In this document: positions 43,158-51,821 of the stretch, in pieces | How positions within the stretch are numbered: position 1 is the first letter of the stretch | Layout of the letters: each line of letters starts with the position of its first letter | Origin: Candidatus Eiseniibacteriota bacterium | GTDB lineage: Bacteria > Eisenbacteria > RBG-16-71-46 > CAIMUX01 | DNA length: 64,000 bases | NCBI GenBank assembly: GCA_016712505.1 | Contig: JADJQY010000009.1 | Location: 310,001 to 374,000, forward strand | Reading direction: 5' to 3' | Notes under the pieces: generated by a model | The model's input: only the letters and a program-made list of their open reading frames with translations | Database searches by the model: none | What the model was told of the DNA's origin: nothing | Program-made: the position numbers and the translations under genes

Positions 43158-44180
43158 CTACTTCACGTCCCAGACCTCGCCCGCGCCGATCAGCGACTCC
43201 AGGCTCGGCACGCCCTTCGCCTGCGCCTCCGTCAGTTGCTGGTGCACCCGCTGCTCGAAGGAGGGTTGGTCGTGGTGGCGGAAAACGCCCAGCGGCATCG
43301 GAGCGTCAGGTCGATCTCCGAGACTCGCCATCATGAAGGCGAGGGTCGGATCGGCCCGGCGCGCGTCCCAGACCAGCAGGTCGGCCGGGGGTTCTCCCTC
43401 GAACTTGACGATCTCGAGATCGATCCCCTTGAGCCGCAGCCCGAAGTTACGCTCCTTCCCCCAGATCAGCGGCTTCCCGTGCTCGAGCATCAGTACCCGG
43501 TCGTCGCGCACCTGCTTCTCGGTCCACGGATCCCACGCCCCATCGTTGAAGATGTTGCAGTTCTGGAAGATCTCGATGAAGGCCGAGCCGGTGTGCGAGG
43601 CCGCGGCCGAGAGCACCGAGCGAAGGTGCGGCGCGAAGATGTCGACCGAGCGGGCGACGAAGCGCGCGCTCGCTCCCAGGGCGAGCGAGAGTGGATTGAA
43701 CGGCTCCTCCGCCGTCCCCATCGGGGATGACTTGGTGCGCTTGCCCAGCTCGGAGGTCGGCGACGCCTGTCCCTTGGTCAATCCGTAGATGCGGTTGTTG
43801 AACATCAATACCTTGATGTTGATGTTGCGCCGCATGGCATGGATCAGATGGTTGCCACCGATCGAGAGGGCGTCGCCGTCGCCGGTGACGATCCAGACCG
43901 AGAGCTCCGGGTTGGTCAGCTTGACTCCGGTCGCCACCGCCGGGGCGCGCCCGTGGATGGTGTGGAAGCCGTAGGTGTTCATGTAGTAGGGGAAGCGGCT
44001 CGAGCAGCCGATTCCCGACACGATCACGAATTTCTCTTTTGGAATCCCGAGCGTCGCGAAGGTGTTCTGCACCGCATTCAGGATCGCGTAGTCCCCGCAG
44101 CCGGGGCACCAGCGCACCTCCTGGTCGGTTTCGAAGTCCTTCTTCGTGAGCGGCTTCGGCGATTCGACGCCAGTCGTCAT
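43158..44180 (-). CDS. korB: 2-oxoacid:ferredoxin oxidoreductase beta subunit
   Basis: The 340-residue beta subunit carries the thiamine diphosphate site of the enzyme that converts a 2-oxoacid (most likely 2-oxoglutarate) plus CoA to acyl-CoA, CO2 and reduced ferredoxin. The ThDP motif is GDGDALSIGGNHLIHA, extended by MRRN. The four Cys that hold the nearby [4Fe-4S] cluster are visible: WCPGCGDY (two), SGIGCSS and QNCNIFND. ATG 44180 has GGAGG upstream. It follows korA by 17 bases, so the two form one operon and one heterodimer. The gene pair suggests ferredoxin-linked central metabolism, possibly a reductive TCA step or its oxidative counterpart. Confidence 0.93.
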   Translation of the reverse strand: MTTGVESPKPLTKKDFETDQEVRWCPGCGDYAILNAVQNTFATLGIPKEKFVIVSGIGCSSRFPYYMNTYGFHTIHGRAPAVATGVKLTNPELSVWIVTGDGDALSIGGNHLIHAMRRNINIKVLMFNNRIYGLTKGQASPTSELGKRTKSSPMGTAEEPFNPLSLALGASARFVARSVDIFAPHLRSVLSAAASHTGSAFIEIFQNCNIFNDGAWDPWTEKQVRDDRVLMLEHGKPLIWGKERNFGLRLKGIDLEIVKFEGEPPADLLVWDARRADPTLAFMMASLGDRPDAPMPLGVFRHHDQPSFEQRVHQQLTEAQAKGVPSLESLIGAGEVWDVK

Positions 44181-44197
44181 CTTGTGCCTCCAGCGCG

Positions 44198-46051
44198 CTA
44201 GAGCAGCGCGTCGATCGCGGTCCGGATCTCACCCTCCGTGAAGGGACGTCCCTGCACCTTGTCGAGCGGCACGACGGGGAGCAGGTACTTCGCCTTCAGG
44301 AGAAACGCCAGGTGTCCCATGTTCAGCTCCGGCACCAGGATCTTGTCGAAGCGCTTCAAGACATCTTCCAGGTTCTTCGGGAACGGGTTGAGGTAGCGGA
44401 TGTGGGCGTGGCTGACCGAGTGGCCGTCCTCGCGCGCGTGCCGCACCGCTCCCTGGATCGCCCCGTAGGTCGATCCCCAGCCAACCACCAGCACCTTGCC
44501 GGATGGGTCCCCCATCACTTCCTGGTCCGGGATGTCGTTGGCCACCAATTCCACCTTGCGGGCGCGGGTTCGCACCATGTGCTCGTGGTTGAGCGGGTCG
44601 TAGGAGACATTCCCCGAGCCGTCGGCCTTCTCCAGCCCGCCGATCCGGTGCTCCAGCCCCGGCGTGCCCGGCACCGCCCAGGGACGGGCGAGCGTTTCCG
44701 GGTTCCGGTTGTACGGCCGGAATCCCACGGGGTCGGTGTGATGGCGGATCGGGAACTTCGGCAGATCCTCGACCTTCGGCAGGAGCCACGGCTCCGATCC
44801 GTTGGCCAGGTAGCCATCGGACAGGAGGATCACCGGCGTCATGTGACGGGTGGCGATCCGCACCGCCTCGTAGGCCATGTGGAAACAGTCGCCCGGCGTG
44901 GCCGCGGCGATCACCGGGATCGGCGCCTCGCTGTTGCGGCCGAACATCGCCTGGAGCAGGTCTGCCTGTTCGGTCTTGGTCGGCAATCCGGTTGAAGGGC
45001 CGCCGCGCTGGATATCGACGATCACCAACGGCAACTCGACCATGGTGGCAAGCCCCATCGCTTCGGTCTTGAGCGCCATGCCCGGACCGCTCGTGGTGCA
45101 CATCCCCATCGCGCCGGCATACGAGGCGCCGATCGCCGCGCCGATCGCCGCGATCTCGTCTTCCGCCTGGAAGGTGATCACGCCATGCGCCTTGAGGTAC
45201 GAGAGTTCATGCAGGATGTCGCTGGCCGGGGTGATCGGGTAGGAGCCGAGGAAGAGCTGCAGCTCCGCTTGCTTCGCTCCGGCCACCAGCCCGATGGCCA
45301 GCGCGGTGTTGCCCGAAATGTTGCGGTAGCGTCCCGGCGCCACGGTGGCGGGCGGAACGACGTAACTCTCGGCGAACACTTCCGTCGCCTCGCAGTAGGT
45401 GTATCCGGCCTGGAGCGAGCGGAGGTTTGCTTCGAGGATCTCCGGCTTCTTGGCGAACTTCGTCCGGATCTGCTCGATCGTTGAGTCCATCGGGCGGGTG
45501 TAGAGCCAGTAGAGCATGCCGAGGGCGAACATGTTCTTGCAGCGATCGGCGCTCTTCGTATCCAGCCCCAGGCCCTCGACCGACTTCCGCGTCAGGCGGG
45601 TCATGTCGACCTTGATCAGCTGGTACCCGGCGAGCGACTGATCCTCGAGTGGATTGCTGGCGTAGCCCGCCTTGTCGAGATCCCGCTGCTGGAAGGAGTC
45701 GGTGTTCACGATCAGGATGCCGTTCGGCTTCAGATCGGCGACGTTGGTCTTGAGCGCGGCGGGGTTCATCGCCACCAGAACATCGGGACGGTCGCCCGGG
45801 GTGTAGATGTCGCTGCTCGAGAAGTGCAGCTGGAACCCCGACACGCCCGGCAGCGAGCCGGCCGGCGCGCGGATCTCGGCGGGGAAGTCGGGGAGGGTCG
45901 CGATGTCGTTTCCGAGCAGCGCGCTCGTGGAGGTGAACTGCGTGCCGGTGAGCTGCATCCCGTCCCCGGAGTCCCCGGTGAAGCGAATGACCACACTCTC
46001 CAGTACGTGCTGCTTCTGGTCCTCTTCCTTGGTCGTTTCCGTGCTCGACAT
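44198..46051 (-). CDS. korA: 2-oxoacid:ferredoxin oxidoreductase alpha subunit (gamma-alpha fusion)
   Basis: The 617-residue subunit joins the gamma domain (VIRFTGDSGDGMQLTG at the N-terminus) to the alpha pyrimidine-binding domain (GNTALAIGLVAGAKQA, SYPITPASDILHEL, EDEIAAIGAAIGASYAG, TSGPGMALKTEAMGLA) and a transketolase C-terminal-like end. This fused architecture is typical of KorA-type enzymes in many anaerobes and aerobes. ATG 46051 has TAGGAG six bases upstream. It is cotranscribed with korB, whose stop precedes a terminator. The 105 bases upstream separate it from the propeller protein gene on the same strand and should contain the operon promoter. Confidence 0.93.
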   Translation of the reverse strand: MSSTETTKEEDQKQHVLESVVIRFTGDSGDGMQLTGTQFTSTSALLGNDIATLPDFPAEIRAPAGSLPGVSGFQLHFSSSDIYTPGDRPDVLVAMNPAALKTNVADLKPNGILIVNTDSFQQRDLDKAGYASNPLEDQSLAGYQLIKVDMTRLTRKSVEGLGLDTKSADRCKNMFALGMLYWLYTRPMDSTIEQIRTKFAKKPEILEANLRSLQAGYTYCEATEVFAESYVVPPATVAPGRYRNISGNTALAIGLVAGAKQAELQLFLGSYPITPASDILHELSYLKAHGVITFQAEDEIAAIGAAIGASYAGAMGMCTTSGPGMALKTEAMGLATMVELPLVIVDIQRGGPSTGLPTKTEQADLLQAMFGRNSEAPIPVIAAATPGDCFHMAYEAVRIATRHMTPVILLSDGYLANGSEPWLLPKVEDLPKFPIRHHTDPVGFRPYNRNPETLARPWAVPGTPGLEHRIGGLEKADGSGNVSYDPLNHEHMVRTRARKVELVANDIPDQEVMGDPSGKVLVVGWGSTYGAIQGAVRHAREDGHSVSHAHIRYLNPFPKNLEDVLKRFDKILVPELNMGHLAFLLKAKYLLPVVPLDKVQGRPFTEGEIRTAIDALL

Positions 46052-46156
46052 GATCGGCTCCTAAGTGACGGATTCCATGCGCGTAGAGCGCGCAAGACAC
46101 GCGAGAATAGCACCCGCGCGAACGCGCGGAAACCGGTTCGTGCAGCGCTTTCCGGC

Positions 46157-48943
46157 CTACTGCCCGCGATTTGGGACCGCATGTCGATCGCGGGAGAGGA
46201 GGGTGACGGCCCCCCGCGCGACCCGAGAGGGGCGATCACTCGGACGGAGTTCGATCCAGTACCGCCCGGCGGGGAGCTCCGGCAACGACCAGCAGAGCTT
46301 CGCGGTGGTTCCCGACCACTCCCGGCGCAAACGCTCGCGCCCGGTCACATCGAAGAGTCGCGCCGTGACCGGACCGGGCCACGGCGGGCGGAGCGTCACC
46401 TCCGTGGTCGCCGGATTCGGCCAGACGGCCAGCTCTCGGACCGGAATCGGCCTCGAACCGTTCGCCGCTGCCGCCACCACCGTTCGTTCCTCGGCCAGGA
46501 CAAGCAACGCCCTCCCGTCGATCAGCTCCCAGTCGCCCGCGCCTCGGAGCAGGAAGGTCGACCCGGCCTCGTCCTGCCAGCGGGCCGAGATGTTCCCGCC
46601 GCCACCCCCCTGGCCTGCGCCTCCAGGTCCGGCGCTCCGCGCACGCAGCCGAAATGGTCGACCGGAACTCTGATCCGCGGGCGGGAGTTCGCCCGGCTCG
46701 AGCTCCGCCCGGGTCACGATCAGATCGCGTCCGGGCGCCGAAAGCCGCAGATCGAGATCTCCATCCTGATAGCGGATCGCCCCCCGTCCGGCGGAGAAGG
46801 GGAAGCTGGCCGAGCGGCGGTTGCCCGCCAGGTCGGAGCCGCTGACCGTGATGGTGCGCACACTCCCGACATTCGGCGCGGTGAAGGTCAGATGGTGGAG
46901 AAAGCGGTCCGCTGCCGCCCGCAGGGTCCACGACTCAGCCCCAATGCTCACCCGGAGGCTGTCGCCCAGGAGCTGCTCGCGCGCAGAAATGTAGAGGTGC
47001 AGGGTGTGCTCCAGATAGGGATGCGGCACCACTTCGAGCCGGTAGCGCGGTCCTTCTCGATCGTCCGCATAGCGCCAGAGCGCAGCGCCGCTTCCGCTCA
47101 CGCCGTCGCTCTCGCCCAGGAAGCTCAAGCTGGTCAGATTCGCCGCGGGATCGTTCACCTCGAGAGAAGCGTCGTCGAGTGTGAACGACCATCCGTCGAT
47201 CGAGCGAGCCAGCGATCCGCGATCGCCAGAGGCCCAGAGCTCCGCCTCCGCCGGTTTCACCAGACGGCGCCAGCGCCCGCGCGCACGGTCCGTTCCCGGG
47301 ATCGGCGCCCAGTTTCGGCCCCGATCGGAGGTGCGGTACAGCGCCTGGCCGGCGGCGAAACCGGAATCGGCATCGACGAAGAGAAGATCGTCGATGCCCG
47401 ATTCCGGCAGATCGTGGCTCGTCCACCGTGCTCCACGATCGCTCGTGACGTAGAGCCGGTTCCCCCCCGCAACCCAACCGAGTGAGTCCGAGGAGAGCCA
47501 TACGTGGTCCGCCTGGTCGAAGGGGGCCCCGGCGAGCGCTTCCCAGTGCAGTCCGCCGTCCGTGCTCTGCGCAACGCCCTCTTCGCTCGCACACCAGAAC
47601 AACGCAGCTCCGCCCAGCGCCAGGTCGCGAATCCCGCGCGGGGCGCCGATCGCTGTGTTCCAGGTGCGCCCCCGGTTCGCGCTGACGAACAGGCTCGTTC
47701 CGGACCGCGCCGACCGGGTGACGAAAGCGCTTCCCCCGAAACTGACGATCCAACCCAGCGAATCGGCCGGGGAGGAAAACTCCGCGCGTTCCCAACGCCC
47801 GCCGCCGTCCGGGCTCATCACCACCTGGGGTCGGAGCGCCATCAACGTGTTGGGCGAAAGGTACGCGACTTCCGCGAGCTGGTGTCCGCTCGCGAGATCC
47901 CAGCTCGCGCCGCGGTCGCGGCTGCCCCAGACCCCGGCACCGCCGGCGAGGAACTCACCGCTCGCGCCATTGACCGCAAACGCCGCGGCGATCCCGGATC
48001 CCCGGAGCAGTTCGGTCCAGGTGCCTCCGTCGTCGCTCCCCACGACCAGATCCCGGCAGGCGATCCAGAGAAACCCGTCTGCCTCCCTCCCGATCCGGTG
48101 GGCGCGTTCGAACTCCGTGCGCCACTCGGGATGAAGGGTCGCCGGGGAGGCGATCGTCTCCCAGTTCCCGCCGGCGTCGGTGGTGCGGCGGAGCGCAAAG
48201 CCTGAGTCGAGCGCGAGGGCGATGCTGTCGCCCTCCACCTCGAGCAGCCGCGCGCGGAACGGTGCGGCGGACGCGAAGTCGGTCGAGTCGGTGCGCCAGA
48301 TCTGCCCGCCCGCATCCCGCAGCCAGATCGCGCCGGCGTCGAAGGCGGACAGATCGACGATCGTCCCGACGTTGGTCGGCGTCGCGATCGTCGACCAGGC
48401 CGCGCCTTCGTTCGTGGTGCGGAACAGGTTCGCGCGGTTGCCCCCCGCGCGCGCCACCAGGGCCGCGCGACCGGCGAGGGGTGCGACTCCGGAGATCGGA
48501 CCCTCGCCCGGCGGACCCCAGAGGCGCCAGGCGCCGGTAGTGGTCGAACGGCGATACGATTCGAATCCGGTGGTCGCGATCAGGAGATCCTTCGCGGTGT
48601 CACGGTCGCGCGCCATCGAGAAGAGGCGTCCGAACGCGGCTCCGGGCAGGGGTGGAGCGGGCGTGAGTGGGCTCCAGGTTCGTCCCGCATCGCTGGTGCG
48701 CAAGAGCCCGATCGTGTCGGCCTGCGCATCGACCGCGAAGTAGCCGTCGATCGCCCCGCGCTCGTTTGCCCAGCGCAGGGCGGTGCCGAGGGTGGGGTCG
48801 AACCGGCGCACGCTCCAGCTCTCGGCCCCGCTCGCTCCGTGAACCGCCCAGAGGCCGGACAGAAGCCCCAGGAGGCAGAGAAGCGCGGTCGCGTGCCTGG
48901 CCCGGCGGGTGGTGGGGAGAGGTCGGTCGAGCCATGCGCTCAT
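46157..48943 (-). CDS. Secreted Asp-box (BNR/sortilin-like) beta-propeller protein with FlgD-like tail
   Basis: The 928-residue protein has a signal peptide (ATALLCLLGLLSGLWAVHGAS) and about ten Asp-box turns of the S/T-x-D-x-G-x-x-W type (TSDAGRTW, TTDAGGNW, SPDGGGRW, STDGGLHW, TSDRGARW, TSDRGRNW and others), forming YCF48/sortilin-like propellers. A beta-sandwich and a C-terminal FlgD-like/type IX sorting tail (ELAVWPNPATTEVTL to YWIELRPSDRP) follow. No sialidase Arg triad was recognised, so I read it as a binding or structural surface protein. The start ATG 48943 overlaps the upstream lipoprotein stop by four bases (ATGA), so the two are co-translated. Confidence 0.82.
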   Translation of the reverse strand: MSAWLDRPLPTTRRARHATALLCLLGLLSGLWAVHGASGAESWSVRRFDPTLGTALRWANERGAIDGYFAVDAQADTIGLLRTSDAGRTWSPLTPAPPLPGAAFGRLFSMARDRDTAKDLLIATTGFESYRRSTTTGAWRLWGPPGEGPISGVAPLAGRAALVARAGGNRANLFRTTNEGAAWSTIATPTNVGTIVDLSAFDAGAIWLRDAGGQIWRTDSTDFASAAPFRARLLEVEGDSIALALDSGFALRRTTDAGGNWETIASPATLHPEWRTEFERAHRIGREADGFLWIACRDLVVGSDDGGTWTELLRGSGIAAAFAVNGASGEFLAGGAGVWGSRDRGASWDLASGHQLAEVAYLSPNTLMALRPQVVMSPDGGGRWERAEFSSPADSLGWIVSFGGSAFVTRSARSGTSLFVSANRGRTWNTAIGAPRGIRDLALGGAALFWCASEEGVAQSTDGGLHWEALAGAPFDQADHVWLSSDSLGWVAGGNRLYVTSDRGARWTSHDLPESGIDDLLFVDADSGFAAGQALYRTSDRGRNWAPIPGTDRARGRWRRLVKPAEAELWASGDRGSLARSIDGWSFTLDDASLEVNDPAANLTSLSFLGESDGVSGSGAALWRYADDREGPRYRLEVVPHPYLEHTLHLYISAREQLLGDSLRVSIGAESWTLRAAADRFLHHLTFTAPNVGSVRTITVSGSDLAGNRRSASFPFSAGRGAIRYQDGDLDLRLSAPGRDLIVTRAELEPGELPPADQSSGRPFRLRARSAGPGGAGQGGGGGNISARWQDEAGSTFLLRGAGDWELIDGRALLVLAEERTVVAAAANGSRPIPVRELAVWPNPATTEVTLRPPWPGPVTARLFDVTGRERLRREWSGTTAKLCWSLPELPAGRYWIELRPSDRPSRVARGAVTLLSRDRHAVPNRGQ

Positions 48944-49596
48944 GGAAGCTCCGCCTCGAGCGCGGCGAGCAGACGCGCCAGCTGCTCGCGAACGTCGATC
49001 GCCTCGAGATCGAGGGTGACGTCGGGCCAGGTCACCTGAAGCGCGGCGAGCGATTCCTCGTACCTTCCGAGGTTGAACAGCGCGAGACCGCGCGTGACCG
49101 CCACGGTTCGATCATCGATCGTCAAGTCCCAACGGAACTGGTACGGGAACCGGTACCCCGCGTCGAGGCTGGCCAGCGCCGCGGCGTCGCGCCCCCGGGC
49201 GAGCTGGATGATGGCGCGGGCGACCAGCGCATCCTCGGTCTCCCGGCGGGCGAGTGCCGAATCGCAGGCGGCTTCGGCGGTGGGGAACGAGTCGCGTCGG
49301 GCGAGTGACCAGCCGATGCCTAGCCAGGGAGCCTCGCTCTCGGGGAAGTCGGCCGCCAGGGCGGCGAACCGTTCCCGCGCCGCGTCGAACTGCCCGTCCC
49401 GGTATCTCTCCCAGGCGTCCGAAAGGCGTTCTTCTTCGCTCGGCGGCGGAGGAGGTGGGGGGCTGGGGGAGTCTGAACCGCAGCCGGCGAGCCCGAGGAC
49501 CGCCGCGGTCACCGCCCCGAGCCATCGCCCGGCCGACCGGCCCGGGACGCCGCGAGCGTGACCCGACCGCGTCGCACTGTGATCCTTCCGGCCCAT
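48940..49596 (-). CDS. TPR-like lipoprotein
   Basis: The 218-residue product has an N-terminal signal ending in a lipobox (AAVLGLAGC), a Pro-rich spacer (SPSPPPPPPPSEEERL), and TPR-like helical pairs (DAWERYRDGQFDAARERFAA, GLALFNLGRYEESLAALQV). It is probably a periplasm-facing outer-membrane lipoprotein that scaffolds a partner. I choose ATG 49596, close after GAGGGGAG; in-frame starts further upstream add Arg/Pro-rich sequence without a signal. The ATGA overlap with the Asp-box propeller gene suggests the two proteins act together. Confidence 0.75.
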   Translation of the reverse strand: MGRKDHSATRSGHARGVPGRSAGRWLGAVTAAVLGLAGCGSDSPSPPPPPPPSEEERLSDAWERYRDGQFDAARERFAALAADFPESEAPWLGIGWSLARRDSFPTAEAACDSALARRETEDALVARAIIQLARGRDAAALASLDAGYRFPYQFRWDLTIDDRTVAVTRGLALFNLGRYEESLAALQVTWPDVTLDLEAIDVREQLARLLAALEAELP

Positions 49597-49780
49597 TCTG
49601 CTCCCCTCGACGGCTCTTCCCCCTGATGTCGCGCCCCAAAGTGGACGAAACCGATTGGCGGGCGGGATTCTAGAAGCAGACCCCGTTCGGCGCAAAGTCT
49701 GGCGCGCCGGTTGCTGCAGTTGGGAGCAGGCGGGTACTATCCGCCCGGGATCCGCTTCGTGCGGAGAAAGGAGTCGTACG

Positions 49781-50392
49781 GTGACCACACGCTGGAGCGC
49801 ACTCGTCTCTGGTGCCGGAATCGTTCTCGCTCTCGCCCTCGCGCCCTCGATCACGCGGGCGCAGGGTGCGGACAAGACGAAGCCGGTCGTGGTGATGGAA
49901 ACCTCACTCGGCTCGATCCGGATCGAACTCGACTCGGAGCGGGCGCCGAAGAGCGTGGAGAACTTTCTCCGTTACGTGAAGGCGGACTTCTACGCCGGGA
50001 CCATCTTCCACCGCGTGATCAGCGACTTCGTGGTCCAGGGAGGCGGCTACACCGCCTCGCTGCGGCAGAAGGCGGCCCTGTTCCCCCCGATTGCCCTCGA
50101 GGTGAAGGGCACCTCGAAGAACCTGCGCGGAACGGTGGCGATGGCCCGCACGGACGAGGCGAACAGCGCGACCTGCCAGTTCTTCATCAACGTCGAGGAC
50201 AATCCCAGCCTCGACTACGATCCCTCCCAGCCGGGGCCGAACGGGTTTGCCGTCTTTGGCCGAGTGGTGGCGGGGATGGACGTGGTCGACAAGATGCGCG
50301 CGGTTCCGGTCAGCCCGGGGGCGATCTCCGAAGCGGTTCCGAACACCCCGGTGGTGATCAAGGCGGTGCGGACGGACGAGGCCGGCCGCTAG
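49781..50392 (+). CDS. Exported cyclophilin-type peptidyl-prolyl isomerase
   Basis: The 203-residue protein has a Sec signal (SALVSGAGIVLALALAPSITRAQG) and a compact bacterial cyclophilin domain: FHRVISDFVVQGGG (catalytic Arg), LRGTVAMARTDEANSATCQFFIN and FAVFGRVVAGMDVVD. It should catalyse proline isomerisation in the periplasm during folding of exported proteins, comparable to PpiA. The start is GTG 49781, seven bases after AAAGGAG; an in-frame start at 49655 adds a non-signal leader. It is divergent from the TPR lipoprotein gene and appears monocistronic. Confidence 0.92.
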   Translation: MTTRWSALVSGAGIVLALALAPSITRAQGADKTKPVVVMETSLGSIRIELDSERAPKSVENFLRYVKADFYAGTIFHRVISDFVVQGGGYTASLRQKAALFPPIALEVKGTSKNLRGTVAMARTDEANSATCQFFINVEDNPSLDYDPSQPGPNGFAVFGRVVAGMDVVDKMRAVPVSPGAISEAVPNTPVVIKAVRTDEAGR

Positions 50393-50835
50393 CCACGGTT
50401 CCTGAGGCATCGAGACTCGGGCGCGCGACAAGGGCAGGTGGTAATCCGGACCGGGCGCTGCCGGGGAAACCGCGTCTCCGGAGGAACTTCCCGTCACCGG
50501 CCGGGGTTAACCACCCGGTCCACGTCCAGCCGGACCCTCCGTAGCCCCTCGAATTCGGCGCTCGGGTCAACCTGTCCTGGTGCCGATATTTAGGGGGCTG
50601 CCGCGGGCCGGATGCTCGTGTATCCTGTCCGGTCGGTGCGATCCGCACTTCGGTTTCCGGAACCGGCGGGGGCGAATAGAGCTCGTTCGCTCCGCGCTTG
50701 CCAGGGATCGAGCGCGGACCCATCGCGATTCAACACCCACCAGATCTCGCGTCGGTGTGACCGACCTGGATCGGACCGAACCTCGGCCGATCCTGCTCGG
50801 ATCGCCTCGCGCGGAGAGCAGAAGAAAGGACCATC
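50393..50835. other. 443-base intergenic leader region before the Cys-rich protein gene
   Basis: No gene or known riboswitch was recognised. The stretch has several small inverted repeats, the clearest being GGATCGG (50768-50774) and CCGATCC (50787-50793), 43 bases before the next start, which could fold in a 5' untranslated region. The GGTTAACC site near 50500 is a short palindrome. The promoter for the Cys-rich protein gene is presumably here, but I could not assign -35 and -10 boxes with confidence. Confidence 0.4.
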
Positions 50836-51600
50836 ATGGCGAACCTCAGCAAGAATTTCCGTCTCGCGCTCGTCGCGGCCGGCGTTGTTGTGGCTGGTGC
50901 CACCGCGTTCGTCTGGACCAGCAATGCGGGCGAGGGCGGTAGCTGCAGCAAGGCCCAGGCCCAGCAGACGAACGCTTCCTGCTCCGCGAAGGCGACGCAG
51001 GCTTCGGGCGGCGGTTGTTGTGCCTCCAAGGCGACGGCGACCCAGGCTTCGACCGGTGCCTGTACCGGCCAGGCGACCCAGGCTTCGGCCGGCACCTGCG
51101 GCACGAAGGCGACCCAGGCTTCGGCCGGCGGCTGCTGCGCCTCGAAGGGTGCGAGCCAGGCGTCGATGGGTGCGTGCACGAGTGGCGCCAGCGCTGGTGC
51201 GTGCGGAACGATGACTGCAGGCGCGGCCTTCCCGGCCGGCACCTCGGTCACCCGTGTCGACGTCCCCGGTGGCGTGGACATGATCTTCGCCGGCAACGAT
51301 CTCGAAGGCGTCTACGCGATCCTGAACGGCAAGGCCCAGCAGTGCCAGACGGAGTGCGGTGGCAAGTCGGCCGGTGGCGCGAGCGACTGTGGCGCGACCT
51401 GCAGCGTGACCCGCATGGGCAACAGCGTCGTCCTCTCCATGCGCGGCGAGAACGCCGGCAACTGCTGCATCGGCTCGATGAGCGCGACCGCTCTTCAGGC
51501 CAGTGGCGGTGCCTGCACCTCCGGCGCTTCGGGTTGCGGCGACAAGGCTGGCGCCTGCACGAAGGGTGCCTCCGCGAAGAAGGTGGCCAAGCAGAGCTGA
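50836..51600 (+). CDS. Exported Cys/Ala-rich repeat protein of unknown function
   Basis: The 254-residue protein has a signal or anchor helix (FRLALVAAGVVVAGATAFVW, residues 8-27) and then a low-complexity chain with 19 cysteines. The first half repeats ATQAS-G-C units (CSAKATQAS, CCASKATATQAS, TGQATQAS, GTKATQAS, CCASKGASQAS). A short ordered core follows (VDMIFAGNDLEGVYAILNGK and then MGNSVVLSMRGENAGNCC), and a second Cys-repeat tail with a basic end (GASAKKVAKQS). I recognise no family. Metal binding, disulfide-linked assembly or a cell-surface coat are possibilities. AAAGGA lies before ATG 50836. A long gap upstream and a terminator downstream suggest a single-gene unit. Confidence 0.8.
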   Translation: MANLSKNFRLALVAAGVVVAGATAFVWTSNAGEGGSCSKAQAQQTNASCSAKATQASGGGCCASKATATQASTGACTGQATQASAGTCGTKATQASAGGCCASKGASQASMGACTSGASAGACGTMTAGAAFPAGTSVTRVDVPGGVDMIFAGNDLEGVYAILNGKAQQCQTECGGKSAGGASDCGATCSVTRMGNSVVLSMRGENAGNCCIGSMSATALQASGGACTSGASGCGDKAGACTKGASAKKVAKQS

Positions 51601-51684
51601 GCGAACTTCGAGGGGCGATCTTCTCGCTGATCCTCGTTCCGAGGCGGCGCGGAGTTCGATCCACTCGATCGTCGGAGCTTGAAT

Positions 51685-51716
51685 CGAGCCCGGAGGAGTC
51701 GCATCCTCCGGGCTCG
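51685..51716 (+). terminator. Hairpin after the Cys-rich protein gene
   Basis: A perfect 13-base stem (left arm CGAGCCCGGAGGA, right arm its complement) with a six-base loop GTCGCA sits 84 bases after the stop at 51600. It is followed by TTCGCTGTCC, so the T-tract is weak. The stability of the hairpin and its location between a stand-alone gene and the decarboxylase operon support a terminator. Confidence 0.6.
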
Positions 51717-51821
51717 TTCGCTGTCCCCGAGGTTTCAGGCCCCGGATGTTCGGGTGTCCCGATGCAACCAGGACCGCGCACCCGCGGCCTCTGCCGATCG
51801 CCACCCTGGAGAGTTCGCTTC

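Noticed and set aside
50393..50835. A riboswitch or SRP/RNase P-type RNA in the long leader.
   Set aside because: I looked for cobalamin, TPP, molybdenum and SRP landmarks and found none; only small inverted repeats remain.
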